Shown: positions 9,608-18,524, numbered from the stretch's first letter. The stretch: 64,000 nucleotides of DNA from Paenibacillus chondroitinus NBRC 15376 (GCF_004000765.1 NZ_BILW01000002.1:434001-498000), one strand, 5' to 3'. Numbers and translations are program-made. Notes: generated from the sequence alone by a model not told the origin.

Positions 9608-12600
9608 TTATTCCAAAATTTTCTGTGCCAACGTGGCCAAGTCGACAAGGTCTACGCGACCATTGTTGTCCAGATCCGCTTGTTTGTACTTATCCCAATC
9701 TGCGTCTTTCGACGTTTTGCCATATGCGGCTGCAACAATAGCCAGATCGCCGATCGAGAATTTACCGTCTCCATTCGTGTCACCGGAATTTCCAGTAACA
9801 ACCGACTGGTTAAAGGCTTGCAACGCTCCATTCAGGTCAGTAACCGCTTGTGCAACCTGCGCATTCGTCGCATTCGCGTTGTTAGCAACCAACGCAGCTT
9901 TGTCGATAGCCGCTTGCAACAGCGCTTTGGCGCCAGCAGGATATTGGCCAACGGCTGTACCTTCCGTTGCACCGTCATGCTTGCTTTGCGCAGTAGCGAT
10001 GAGAGAGTTCAACGTTGTTTTATCGACGTTAGCAAGTATGCGAATGCTTTGCGTGGTACCGTCCACAGCCGTTTCTACACCTTCACCGTTCGCCAATACA
10101 AGATTAGAAAGTGTAATTGTACTGGTGATATCCTCACCAGTCGTCTTCGCTTTCCAATGAAGCTTCAGCAAATCGCCGTTGATACTCGTACCGCTCACAT
10201 TTACGGTAATGAGACGGACCGAACCCGGCGTTACTTTCTTATCGAGAAGCTCTAAACCGCTTTTCACGCTTTCAGCAGATACAAATTCGAGTTGATTCGC
10301 GTCATACGTAACGCTTACGTCTCCTGCATACACACTTTGCGTTACACTGTTCAGGCCCAGTGTCGAATCAAACGATTGCTCGCTTGTGACCGATGCAGGT
10401 CCAGTTAACGACGCCGCAGGATCATTCACAATCGGGCCGGCCGAGAAGTAATCGAACTTAGCCGGTATGGACGTCCCGTCAGTTGCGGAGAATGCATAGA
10501 ATCCTACTTTGAGATTCGATAACTGAACGGTAACAGGGTCTGCAGCCTGCTTCCAGCTGGAACCATCCCAATAATAGGTCGTATAAACGTTACCTACCTT
10601 ACGGATTTGCAGGTACGATGTATCGTAACCTGGATGTGCCGCCATATGCCCGGCTTTGGTGTATGTGGCATTTTTCTCGAAGGCGGATTCCAGGGATTTC
10701 CCTGTTGCGCCGTCCGTATCCCACACATGCCCAAACTTCACATAGTTATCTTCGTCCTGCCAAACGAGCAGACCAGCTTGCTGGTAGTTCTTCCTTACCT
10801 GCGCATCAACCTTCGTTGTGATGACAAAATCGCCGTTAGGCGCGTTTTGCAAGAAAGCATTTTTCAGCGCATTGGAATTGCCAAAGCTATCGCCTGTAAG
10901 CGTTTGAATCGTTAGCTTGCCAGGGTTGGTCGTCAGACTCCAATTCGCGTTATTTTGACGGTAAATACTCCAATTGCTGTTTAGCGTGGTGCTGTCGAAA
11001 TTATCCACCGTGGAGCCTTTTGGAAGCGGATCGTTTACACCAGCGAAAACTTTTTCCTTCTCGGCTGTTAAGTCATTCAGCGCTTGCTGGTAATTGCTTG
11101 CAGTAGCGTTGCTGTCGGCAAGTACATGCTTAGCGGATTGAATGACACCTTGGAAATGATCCACTACAGCTTGCTGGTATTGGCCAGGTTTCGTACCTGC
11201 GATTAGCTTACTGAAAAAGAGCTCAGCATCTTGAATACCGCCGGACAAATCGCCTGCCGTAACCGTGCCAATTAACTCGCGGTGAGCTTTGGCGATGCGG
11301 TCGAAATCGAGCTTCTCCACTTTGCGGTCATAGGACAGCAAGCCGTTAATCTCATATTCGACGTCGCTGATTTGCGTATAAACCGCTGCGCTCAAGCCAG
11401 GATTTCCTTTGAGATTTTTCAATTGGTTAATGTAATCGATGTATTTGTCCGTAATCTCTTTTTTGCTTTTCATCTCTTGATACGAGAATACGAGCGGACT
11501 CCATTCATGTCCCGGTGTATGCAGACCGAGCCCACCATATTCCCCGAGTACAGCAGCACGTGTGTCCGTTGGCTTCGGTGAATTTGGAGCCGGGTAAGCA
11601 TGTATATCAACCAAGTCGCCTGCTCCGGAATCCTGCCAGCCGCTTGCGTTGTTAATTAAACGCGTCGGATCAAGGCTTTTCACATAATTGGTCGCATCCT
11701 TCGTCTGCTGTCCGCCCCAATCGAATTCGCCCCAGCCTTCGTTAAAGACGGTCCATTCAATAATGGATGGCACACTGCGAAGCTGGTCGACCATTTCTTT
11801 GTATTCCTTCAACCACTGCGTTTTGGCAGCTTGTGTGATATCCGCGCCATGATTATTTTGGCGATCCTCCAAGCTCGGCATATCCTGCCAAACGAGGACG
11901 CCCAGCTTATCCGCCCAATAGTACCAGCGAGCCGGCTCTACTTTAATATGCTTACGGATCATATTCATACCGACTCGTTTCACGGTTTGAATATCATATT
12001 TCAAAGCGTCTTCCGTCGGTGCTGTATAAATGCCGTCCGGATAAAAGCCTTGATCCAGCGGCCCCATTTGGAAGACGAATTTGCCGTTCAACAGCGGTCT
12101 TGTAATGCCGTCTACTTTCCCTAGCTTGATCTCCCTCATCCCGAAATAACTGTTAACTTGATCGACAACTTGATCCCCGTTTTTCAAGCGAACTTGCAAA
12201 TCGTACAAGAAAGGATCATCCGGCGTCCATAACCTGGGATTTGGAACTGGAACTTTCAGCTCCGTACCGGCAGGACCGCTGATTCGTCCAACTTCCTGAC
12301 CGTCCTTCATCGCAATGGCTTCAACAGTGAGATTGTTAGCCGCTCCCGTAGGAACGGTTAATTTTAACGTTTGACTCGTAAGATCCGGCGTCATATCCAG
12401 CTTTTCAATATGAGCCGGTGCGACAGGCTCCATCCAAACGGTTTGCCAAATCCCGGAGACCGACGTGTACCAGATGCCGCCGAGTTTTTTCACCGTTTGC
12501 TTACCGACAGCCTGATCTTCACCCATATCCGTATTATCCAGCACATGAACGATCAGTTCATTTTCGCCTGCTTTTAATTGATCGGTAATATCGAAGCTAA

Positions 12601-13849
12601 ACGAGGTGTAGCCGCCTTTGTGCTCGCCAACCTGCACACCATTGACATAAACCGTTGTCAAATAATCGGAAGCGCCGAAGTTCAGCATCACGCGCTGCCC
12701 GTTCCAATCATTTGGAACCGTGAATGAACGCTTATACCACATGAGATTTTCTACGCGTTTAATGCCCGAAAGCACCGACTCCGCAGCAAATGGAACAACG
12801 ATTTTCTCCTTCAAGGTTTGCCCGGTTGGCAGTGCCTCCCCGACCTTAGCCGACTGGAATTGCCATTCTCCGTTCAAGTTCTGCCATTTATCGCGAACGA
12901 GCTGCGGCCTAGGGTATTCTGGAAGGACATGATCCTTATCTACTTGGCTTGCCCATGGCGTCGTAATTTGATACGTAGAATCGTTTTTCAACATTTTATC
13001 GAATGCTTGAACGACTCTGCCATCCTGATCCACTAGGCCCGCTTGGCCGTCATAGCTTGCCTTAACTAACCATACATCCTTCGAATACACCGGATACTGG
13101 AAAGTAGCCACGATGGTGCTGTTATCGCCTTGTTTGAGCGCTGCCGATGCGATCGGCCAGTTGCTGCCCATGACACTGACGTTAAAATGATTAACAAATC
13201 CATCTGGAAGCGATTGCAAAGGTTTATCTAATTTAACTTCCGCCGTCGCTCCATTGACGGCTACGCTGCCCCCATAGGAGAAACCGCTTGGCGGAGTAAG
13301 CGCCTCAGTCGGTATCGCGGATTTCGGTGTGGATGGACTCGACCAGCGCATGTGAATATTAGATCCACCCGTATTCTCAAAGTATTCAACCTTAATCGCA
13401 TATTTTTGCCCTGCAACCAGTGAAACCGGCGCTGCAACCTGCTCTTTATCCCAATCGTTGACCCAATGATCGATAACCAGTTTGTTGTCAATCCAAAGCC
13501 GGAAGCCATTGTCACCAATGATGGAGAACGTATAGTCTTCGGAAAACTGCGGTTCGATGAACCCGCTCCATCGTACATTCACATTATCCTGCTGACCGGT
13601 TAAAATCCCTAACGCCGTCTCCAAGTTGCCGAAATCCAAATTGGGATCAAGTACGGTTGACTTTAACGTGCCAAAGTTAAACTGCGGAGAACCCGAACTT
13701 GTGTAGTACTCCCCTTTTAAGCCATGAACGACAGGCTCATTCGCCACTTCCGCAGCTTGTGCTTGAAGCGTCATCAACGGAGCTGTTGAGATCGTTCCGA
13801 ATGCACAAGCAGCAATAAGCAGCAGATTAAACGTCTTCTTTAACTTCAT
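9608..13849 (-). CDS. Secreted PA14-GH2 glycosidase with cohesin, FIVAR and dockerin modules
   Basis: 1413 aa; AGGAGG lies 10 nt before the ATG. Order: signal peptide (1-33); PA14 (about 43-175); Ig-like domain (about 180-295); GH2 sugar-binding jelly roll (about 300-480); GH2 Ig-like (about 485-590); GH2 barrel (about 595-870) with acid/base E704 in FNEGWG and nucleophile E770 in LGEYGG; a first FIVAR-like helical segment (about 885-950); a DUF1349-type concanavalin domain (about 958-1140); cohesin (about 1147-1273); second FIVAR (about 1274-1355); dockerin (1356-1413) with two good EF-hand loops (DTNGDGKFSIGD, DLDNNGRVDLVD). Extracellular. GH2 members act on beta-galactosides, beta-mannosides, beta-glucuronides or alpha-arabinosides, and the substrate cannot be read here. 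Paralogous over PA14-GH2-FIVAR to the enzyme at 55106-59062. Confidence 0.9.
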   Translation of the reverse strand: MKLKKTFNLLLIAACAFGTISTAPLMTLQAQAAEVANEPVVHGLKGEYYTSSGSPQFNFGTLKSTVLDPNLDFGNLETALGILTGQQDNVNVRWSGFIEPQFSEDYTFSIIGDNGFRLWIDNKLVIDHWVNDWDKEQVAAPVSLVAGQKYAIKVEYFENTGGSNIHMRWSSPSTPKSAIPTEALTPPSGFSYGGSVAVNGATAEVKLDKPLQSLPDGFVNHFNVSVMGSNWPIASAALKQGDNSTIVATFQYPVYSKDVWLVKASYDGQAGLVDQDGRVVQAFDKMLKNDSTYQITTPWASQVDKDHVLPEYPRPQLVRDKWQNLNGEWQFQSAKVGEALPTGQTLKEKIVVPFAAESVLSGIKRVENLMWYKRSFTVPNDWNGQRVMLNFGASDYLTTVYVNGVQVGEHKGGYTSFSFDITDQLKAGENELIVHVLDNTDMGEDQAVGKQTVKKLGGIWYTSVSGIWQTVWMEPVAPAHIEKLDMTPDLTSQTLKLTVPTGAANNLTVEAIAMKDGQEVGRISGPAGTELKVPVPNPRLWTPDDPFLYDLQVRLKNGDQVVDQVNSYFGMREIKLGKVDGITRPLLNGKFVFQMGPLDQGFYPDGIYTAPTEDALKYDIQTVKRVGMNMIRKHIKVEPARWYYWADKLGVLVWQDMPSLEDRQNNHGADITQAAKTQWLKEYKEMVDQLRSVPSIIEWTVFNEGWGEFDWGGQQTKDATNYVKSLDPTRLINNASGWQDSGAGDLVDIHAYPAPNSPKPTDTRAAVLGEYGGLGLHTPGHEWSPLVFSYQEMKSKKEITDKYIDYINQLKNLKGNPGLSAAVYTQISDVEYEINGLLSYDRKVEKLDFDRIAKAHRELIGTVTAGDLSGGIQDAELFFSKLIAGTKPGQYQQAVVDHFQGVIQSAKHVLADSNATASNYQQALNDLTAEKEKVFAGVNDPLPKGSTVDNFDSTTLNSNWSIYRQNNANWSLTTNPGKLTIQTLTGDSFGNSNALKNAFLQNAPNGDFVITTKVDAQVRKNYQQAGLLVWQDEDNYVKFGHVWDTDGATGKSLESAFEKNATYTKAGHMAAHPGYDTSYLQIRKVGNVYTTYYWDGSSWKQAADPVTVQLSNLKVGFYAFSATDGTSIPAKFDYFSAGPIVNDPAASLTGPASVTSEQSFDSTLGLNSVTQSVYAGDVSVTYDANQLEFVSAESVKSGLELLDKKVTPGSVRLITVNVSGTSINGDLLKLHWKAKTTGEDITSTITLSNLVLANGEGVETAVDGTTQSIRILANVDKTTLNSLIATAQSKHDGATEGTAVGQYPAGAKALLQAAIDKAALVANNANATNAQVAQAVTDLNGALQAFNQSVVTGNSGDTNGDGKFSIGDLAIVAAAYGKTSKDADWDKYKQADLDNNGRVDLVDLATLAQKILE

Positions 13850-13989
13850 CCTATTCCAGCCTCCTGATTACATTAATGATGAATGGGTGAGAGCATTGAA
13901 ATCTATTAGTCTCACTTTTTGCACATTAACTCCTTTCATCCTATTCATTGGAATATTACAGATACATTATGTAACAATGGAGACGGGAA

Positions 13990-14002
13990 GTATTTAGGTT
14001 AT
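13990..14002 (-). promoter_or_regulatory. CTAAATAC-type motif upstream of PA14-GH2 gene
   Basis: Minus-strand reading is ATAACCTAAATAC, about 141 nt before the ATG, with GAAAA 21 nt further upstream. The 303-nt gap 13850-14152 holds this motif, the terminator of the SLH-cohesin gene and the ribosome site; I see nothing else in it. Confidence 0.4.
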
Positions 14003-14075
14003 TCCGCCTTTTTGTGCGTTTTCTTGCCATTTCGCTTCAGATGCTTGCAGCCATGTAAAGAACAAGCGCAAAGAC

Positions 14076-14121
14076 AAAAAGGAGGCTGCTCTTAGGCATT
14101 TCCGCCAATAAAGCCCCTCCC
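14076..14121 (-). terminator. Probable terminator of the SLH-cohesin gene
   Basis: On the minus strand GGAGGGGCT pairs with AGCCTCC across a roughly 24-nt loop and is followed by TTTTTG. It lies 30-80 nt after the stop at 14153. Confidence 0.5.
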
Positions 14122-14152
14122 TGATGCGATTTCACAGTCATTTTGCCGGTAA

Positions 14153-15187
14153 TTATTTTGCAGTCAACAGTTTATAAATCAGCATGGCCGCTTGAGCGCG
14201 ATTCGTAAATTCCTTAGGATGAATGCCCTCTCCATAACCATCTACCAAGCCCATCTCCACTAGATTTGTAACACTTTGTATCGCATAGTCCGAAATCTCC
14301 GAAGTATCGTTAAACGAATCAGCTAAAGATGTCCCTTTACTTGCCGGGAGCTTATTCAGCGTTTTTAAGGTGCGAGCCGTGAGCGTCATCATGTCCTCTC
14401 TAGTTACAGACTCTCTCGGATGGAAGTTATTATACTCGTCACCTTCTACAATACCTAAGCTTCTTGCAGCAGATAAGTGCTCATCGAAGTATTCCCCCTG
14501 CTGCACATCGTCAAAGCGCTCGCCAGAACCGCCTTTTACCTCCAAGGCTCTCATCAGAAGAACCACAAAATCGGCACGCGTAACAGGCTGGCCCGGACTG
14601 AAAGTGCGCTCAGCCGTTCCATTCACAATCCCTTTCTCGGCTAGGAAGGCAATCGCTGTTTTGGCCCACGTGAAATCGCCCAGATCATCGAATGGGAACA
14701 AATCGTTAATCTCAACGGCCACTTTGGCATTCGAGTCCTGATCCGTGCTTGCTAGAATGGAATCGACCAATTTGACCTTGCCGATCGCCAGTTCCGCCTT
14801 CCCGTCATCTATCGCTTCAAACTTTAACTTGTACAAAATCTGTTCGCCATCGTCGCCCTTCGTTCGGCCTATGCGTGTGTGCGCGAGCTGAATATGGTTA
14901 TCTTTCACAATGGGAGGAATCGAGAATCCAGGAATCTCCGTCGTAGCTTCTTTTAATTTAAGCTGCTTCGGATTGAAATCCAAATTGATTTCATACGCAT
15001 AGACATCTTTTAGCTGATGTCCTTTTATGAGAACCTCCACATTTTCTCCTTTGGACGGCTTATCCGTAAGAACTGTCAGCGTATATGAGGGTGTATCCTC
15101 TGCTGAAACTGATGCTGAACCCCCTACTATCATCGTTGCAGCGAAAACGGTCAATAAACTTCCTGTCATCATTTTTTTTACTTTCAC
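14153..15187 (-). CDS. Cell-surface cohesin protein with three SLH repeats (putative anchoring protein)
   Basis: 344 aa from a GTG start with AAAGGGG about 10 nt upstream. The open frame continues to 15454, but that extension is low-complexity Gly/Arg/Ser-rich sequence placed before the signal peptide, so I exclude it. Order: signal peptide ending in ASVSA (1-29); one cohesin-like beta-sandwich (about 33-160, with YEINLDFNP and LYKLKFEA patterns); three SLH repeats (about 165-215, 227-280, 290-344) with the FSPGQPVTRADF, FHPRESVTRED and IHPKEFTNRAQ signatures. SLH triplets bind pyruvylated cell-wall polymers, so the cohesin would be displayed on the wall. Several cohesin-dockerin enzymes lie close by, which makes this the natural dock for their dockerins. 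It has no catalytic domain and no cysteine. Confidence 0.9.
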   Translation of the reverse strand: MKVKKMMTGSLLTVFAATMIVGGSASVSAEDTPSYTLTVLTDKPSKGENVEVLIKGHQLKDVYAYEINLDFNPKQLKLKEATTEIPGFSIPPIVKDNHIQLAHTRIGRTKGDDGEQILYKLKFEAIDDGKAELAIGKVKLVDSILASTDQDSNAKVAVEINDLFPFDDLGDFTWAKTAIAFLAEKGIVNGTAERTFSPGQPVTRADFVVLLMRALEVKGGSGERFDDVQQGEYFDEHLSAARSLGIVEGDEYNNFHPRESVTREDMMTLTARTLKTLNKLPASKGTSLADSFNDTSEISDYAIQSVTNLVEMGLVDGYGEGIHPKEFTNRAQAAMLIYKLLTAK

Positions 15188-15242
15188 GTTGGAGTGCCCC
15201 TTTCCTTTCATTACCTCTAATATAAAAAAATCCGGCATCCAT

Positions 15243-15255
15243 GTATTTAGACTAT
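15243..15255 (-). promoter_or_regulatory. CTAAATAC-type motif upstream of SLH-cohesin gene
   Basis: Minus-strand reading is ATAGTCTAAATAC, 56-68 nt before the GTG start, with GAAAA 22 nt further upstream, the same spacing as before the giant enzyme gene. Confidence 0.4.
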
Positions 15256-15335
15256 CAGGTGTAAATTTGCTATTTTCGGATATTTTGCGTAAATGCCGTT
15301 GCCATGCCCGGTCCTGTCTTGCCACCCGGCCCCGA

Positions 15336-15371
15336 CCTGATCTGCCTGATCTGCCTGATCTGCCTCGCCCT
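15336..15371. repeat. 9-bp tandem repeat (CCTGATCTG x3 plus degenerate copies)
   Basis: Three perfect copies of CCTGATCTG run 15336-15362, followed by degenerate C-rich 9-mers. It lies in the 525-nt gap 15188-15712, upstream of the SLH-cohesin promoter motif. The same gap also holds a GGAACTAC hairpin repeat and the chorismate mutase terminator. Confidence 0.8.
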
Positions 15372-15428
15372 CCCTGCCCGACCCGACCTGCATTGCCCGC
15401 CTCTTCCTCGCCCGCCCGCGCAAAATAA

Positions 15429-15606
15429 GGGAACTCCAGTCGCTTATTTTGCAAAAAAGCGGCATTTGACGTGCTGGAAGGAACTACAGAATCTTATTTG
15501 CCCGCCAAACTCAGTTTCGCTCCGAAAGCTGAGAAATAGCGGCCCCTAGTTCCCTCTCCCTCGCTCAACCATCTGTTTTGAACAGAATAAAGCCCTGTAG
15601 TTCCCC
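15429..15606. repeat. GGAACTAC hairpin repeat cluster, copy 1
   Basis: Contains a unit at 15480-15554 opening GGAACTACAGAATC-TTATTT and closing AAATAGCGGCCCCTAGTTCC, flanked by further GGAACTCCAG and CTGTAGTTCC boundaries. Same architecture as the clusters at about 30.7, 48.3, 54.9 and 59.4 kb. Non-coding on both strands as far as I can see. Confidence 0.75.
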
Positions 15607-15656
15607 AACAATATCGCGTAGCTCTGAAACCAACCGCCACTGCACAAATCTACAGT

Positions 15657-15694
15657 AAAAAACCGGACACAGGAATTAACTTCCCATGTCCGGC
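15657..15694 (-). terminator. Terminator of the chorismate mutase gene
   Basis: On the minus strand CCGGACA pairs with TGTCCGG around an inner GGGAA/TTCC stem, followed by TTTTTT. It lies 20 nt after the stop at 15713. Its stem resembles that of the terminator at 22360-22389. Confidence 0.8.
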
Positions 15695-15712
15695 TGCGGC
15701 TCACTTTTACCT

Positions 15713-15997
15713 CTATTTACATGTCGATTTGAGTAATTCTTCGTGCCGTGAAATGACGATATCGATGAGGCATCTATAAATTTCCGAAGCATAGTCAGGG
15801 TTCAATCCATATTGAGCTGAAAGCTTAGCAATCTTCTGAAACTGTTGATTTTCACGGCTGACATCTTGCGAGTGCAAGTGATTCTCCGCTTTATAAATGC
15901 CGACTTCTTCTGTGTATTGGAATCTTTGAGCCAGCAATTCAATGATCTTTTGGTCAACTTCGTCTATGCCATTTCTGAGTTCATCTAGTTTTGTCAT
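15713..15997 (-). CDS. Chorismate mutase type II (AroQ class) domain protein
   Basis: 94 aa, all helical, the usual size of a free-standing AroQ domain. The opening LDELRNGIDEVDQKIIELLAQR is the family signature: the early Arg and the second R in LLAQRF are expected to bind the substrate carboxylates, followed by the acidic/Gln positions in helix 3. The reaction is chorismate to prephenate in Phe/Tyr synthesis, in the cytosol. GAGG lies 8 nt before the ATG. It begins 17 nt after the GH43 gene and probably shares its transcript, an unusual partner since no other aromatic-amino-acid gene is near. A terminator follows. Confidence 0.85.
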   Translation of the reverse strand: MTKLDELRNGIDEVDQKIIELLAQRFQYTEEVGIYKAENHLHSQDVSRENQQFQKIAKLSAQYGLNPDYASEIYRCLIDIVISRHEELLKSTCK

Positions 15998-16014
15998 CTG
16001 CTATACCTCCGCGT

Positions 16015-16917
16015 TTAATCCGATGTGTGCCATTTATTTGTCATCGTAATGGGAATAATTGCTCCATCCTCAAAGTGCAGCCTGTCCATACATAAAACCC
16101 TGCTTCCAGGATCAGTATCGCCTATCATTCTACGATGATATACAATGATCCACGCATCCGTTTCCGGCAAATACAAATAACCGTGATGGCCAGGTCCCTC
16201 GGCAATCGGTTCTTGTTTTTGAAGAATCGTGCCTTTATTCTCGAATGGCCCCAGCGGACTATCGCTTACACCATAAGCCACCCGATAAGTACCATTCACC
16301 CAACTTCCCATGGACCACATGAAGTAATAAAGATCCCCTTTTTTAATCATGCAGGGGCCTTCAACATAACCTTCCGGCGTGATAGAAAGGAAAGTATCCC
16401 CATTTTCAAAAGGAACAAAGCCAGTCATGTCTTCATTCATTTTCGCCACATTACAGTGCCCCCAACCTCCATAATAGAGGTAAATGGTACCGTCATCATC
16501 TTTAAAAAGATGGGCGTCAATCGGTTGAGCCGAGTGAATGAAACGATCGATCAGCGGTTTTCCTAAGTATCCTCTAAACGGCCCCGCCGGATTATCCGAC
16601 ACGGCCATTTCCAATCCGCCGATTTCATCATTGGACTGGATATCGTTTGATGCAAATACGAGGTAGTATTTCCCCTTATTTTCAATAATCGTCGGTGCCC
16701 AAACAGCCCTCCACACCCATGGGAAATCTGACATTTCCAGTATGGCTTCATGCTTGTTCCAGTGAATCAAATCCGTAGAGCTAAATGCATCGAGATTCAT
16801 CTGGCTCGTATACTCCGTGATGGATCGCGTAGCGTAAATCCAATGCTTGCCCTCATAGGTTCTAGCTTCAGGGTCTGCATAAAATCCGGGCACAATTGGA
16901 TTTGTTATTTCAGGCAT
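16015..16917 (-). CDS. Cytoplasmic GH43 glycosidase (arabinofuranosidase/xylosidase type)
   Basis: 300 aa with no signal peptide, so intracellular; GAGGAGG lies 9 nt before the ATG. The whole length is a five-bladed propeller. The family triad is visible: general base D15 (FYADPEAR), pKa-modulating D134 (PIDAHLF) and acid E186 (YVEGPCM). GH43 members hydrolyse alpha-L-arabinofuranosides or beta-xylosides with inversion; which of these cannot be decided here. It follows a sugar isomerase-like gene by 66 nt, so a small catabolic operon acting on imported oligosaccharides is likely. Confidence 0.88.
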   Translation of the reverse strand: MPEITNPIVPGFYADPEARTYEGKHWIYATRSITEYTSQMNLDAFSSTDLIHWNKHEAILEMSDFPWVWRAVWAPTIIENKGKYYLVFASNDIQSNDEIGGLEMAVSDNPAGPFRGYLGKPLIDRFIHSAQPIDAHLFKDDDGTIYLYYGGWGHCNVAKMNEDMTGFVPFENGDTFLSITPEGYVEGPCMIKKGDLYYFMWSMGSWVNGTYRVAYGVSDSPLGPFENKGTILQKQEPIAEGPGHHGYLYLPETDAWIIVYHRRMIGDTDPGSRVLCMDRLHFEDGAIIPITMTNKWHTSD

Positions 16918-16983
16918 CTGCGTCAGCCTCCTCGTATTTATGACTTAAAAAAGAGCCGCATAGCGCGACTCCCCCACTACCTC

Positions 16984-17775
16984 TTACTCGTATGTTTTCC
17001 GAATTCGCTCAGCGATCCAGTGGTTCACTTGAAAAAGATCCGCCACAGGCTGACGTGTAAAAGGTAAAGTCGGCATATATCCTGGCGGGCCGAATTCAGG
17101 CGTGAACGTTGCAAATGGCTGTGCCGGGATGATCGGGTTGTGGAACATTTCATCCCACCATGTCTCGAATTGCTGCAAATGATTGGCATACTCTGGAGCT
17201 GCCGGGTGCGGCACTTGCGGGCCTTCCTCAAAGCCGACCCTTCCATGAACATGCAGAGCTCTGCTCTTAATCAGAGCAAGATCCTCTTGCTGATCGCCCA
17301 GCATGGATTCGCATACACATGTGAAATGGCTGAAATCTGCTGTGACTTTCAGATCTGGGAACAATTTCAGCACTCTGGCCGTAGCTTTCGGAGTGAACAT
17401 CACACGACCTCGATGTGTTTCGTGCGCAACTCGAATGCCAGCCGCTTTCTCCACGCGCAGCGCCTGTTCAAAAAAGCGATTTTGCTCATCTTCTGACATA
17501 TAGTCTTTTCCGCTGTGAGAGTTAATCAGCACAGGAGAAAATGGCTTCGCCCGTTCGACTTGCTCTTGAAAGGATTCTTCATGATGATTGGATGTGAAAA
17601 TCTGAGGTATGTATGCCAGTTGCAGTTCGCCTAACAACTCAATAAATTCATTTTGCTGCTCTTGACTTGGCATAGGCGCTTCGATTCCCACGTAGCCATG
17701 CTGCTTGGCGCGATGCAGCTGCTCGCTAAGCGAACCTGTCATGCCCCATAGCGCGTGAAAAAGATGTAATTTCAA
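16984..17775 (-). CDS. Sugar phosphate isomerase/epimerase-like TIM barrel protein
   Basis: 263 aa from a TTG start with GGAGGG 6 nt upstream. It fits the AP-endonuclease-2-like (xylose isomerase-like) barrel: YVGIEAPMPS, a HETHRGR motif (about 138-144), DFSHFTCVCES and RALHVHGRVGFEEGPQ carry the metal-ligand Glu, His and Asp positions of the family. Exact substrate unknown. It is the first gene of a run with GH43 and chorismate mutase genes, pointing to catabolism of a sugar released by the GH43. Confidence 0.75.
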   Translation of the reverse strand: MKLHLFHALWGMTGSLSEQLHRAKQHGYVGIEAPMPSQEQQNEFIELLGELQLAYIPQIFTSNHHEESFQEQVERAKPFSPVLINSHSGKDYMSEDEQNRFFEQALRVEKAAGIRVAHETHRGRVMFTPKATARVLKLFPDLKVTADFSHFTCVCESMLGDQQEDLALIKSRALHVHGRVGFEEGPQVPHPAAPEYANHLQQFETWWDEMFHNPIIPAQPFATFTPEFGPPGYMPTLPFTRQPVADLFQVNHWIAERIRKTYE

Positions 17776-17996
17776 CGTATTCCCTCCATTAAATATAAAA
17801 ATGGCTGATCATCGACTAGTTCGCCTCTGACCGGCCAAATACCTTTAATGGTGAAAAATAGAAGGGAATAAACTGGCGGTAAAGGGGATGAATTGCGGAG
17901 AAAAGCGGTAGTCTTTATTGTCGCGGAACTGTCTGTATACGGTCAATATCAATTACGGTTACTTTTAGAATGTGCCTTCATTCATAAATATAATCA

Positions 17997-18362
17997 TTAG
18001 CTTAAAGACAAAGCTTCCTCTGTGATTCTTTTGATATCAACCGGTGAAGTAATTTCGTCATTCACCATATCCGGCAGGATGTTTTTCAAAAAATAATCAA
18101 CGCAATGTAAAGGAATCGTATTTATTTTGATAAGAGCATCACGGTACATCTTAATGAATTCCTTCTCTGTGTTTCCCCTTTGAAGTTCAGCGAATGCTTC
18201 ATACACCTGATCCATTTTATCGGCCACTTCCAAAATTAAACCTTCAATCGAATGATCTTTGCCCTCACGAAGCTGATTATGAAAAATTTCTTTAAACTCC
18301 TCAGGAATCTGCTCCTCAATAAAGTTATAGACCATGCCTTCTTCTACCTCATGGATTCCCAT
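17997..18362 (-). CDS. Small helical protein, possibly the C-terminal half of a YfbR-like HD-domain protein
   Basis: 121 aa, GGGGGG about 8 nt before the ATG and an in-frame stop just upstream, so it cannot be longer. The pattern IPEEFKEIFHN...GLILEVADKMDQVYEAFAELQRGNTEKEF resembles the end of YfbR-like 5'-nucleotidase HD proteins (about 190 aa), but the first half with the HD metal site is missing. It may be a decayed remnant or an independent small protein. A 221-nt gap upstream (17776-17996) shows no clear feature. Confidence 0.5.
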   Translation of the reverse strand: MGIHEVEEGMVYNFIEEQIPEEFKEIFHNQLREGKDHSIEGLILEVADKMDQVYEAFAELQRGNTEKEFIKMYRDALIKINTIPLHCVDYFLKNILPDMVNDEITSPVDIKRITEEALSLS

Positions 18363-18501
18363 ACGTTCAGCCCCCCATTATGTTAGAATAGCTCGTCCAT
18401 TACATCTTTGGTCTTCACAATAATTAGTTTACAAGCTGCCTGTAAAATCTAGATTAAATATAATGCGCAATCAAGTTAAATGTCTGAAAATTTGCAAATG
18501 C

Positions 18502-18524
18502 TAAAAAGCCTGATTGCTCAGGCT
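18502..18524 (-). terminator. Terminator of chrA
   Basis: Minus strand AGCCTGA-GCAA-TCAGGCT followed by TTTTTAG: a perfect 7-bp stem with tetraloop and T run, 12 nt after the chrA stop. Confidence 0.85.

Noticed and set aside
9680-10255. 191-codon plus-strand open frame
   Set aside because: Shadow of the dockerin/FIVAR/cohesin part of the GH2 gene.
15188-15454. Coding extension of the SLH-cohesin gene
   Set aside because: The extension is low-complexity and would bury the signal peptide 89 residues inside; a GTG with a good ribosome site starts just before the signal.
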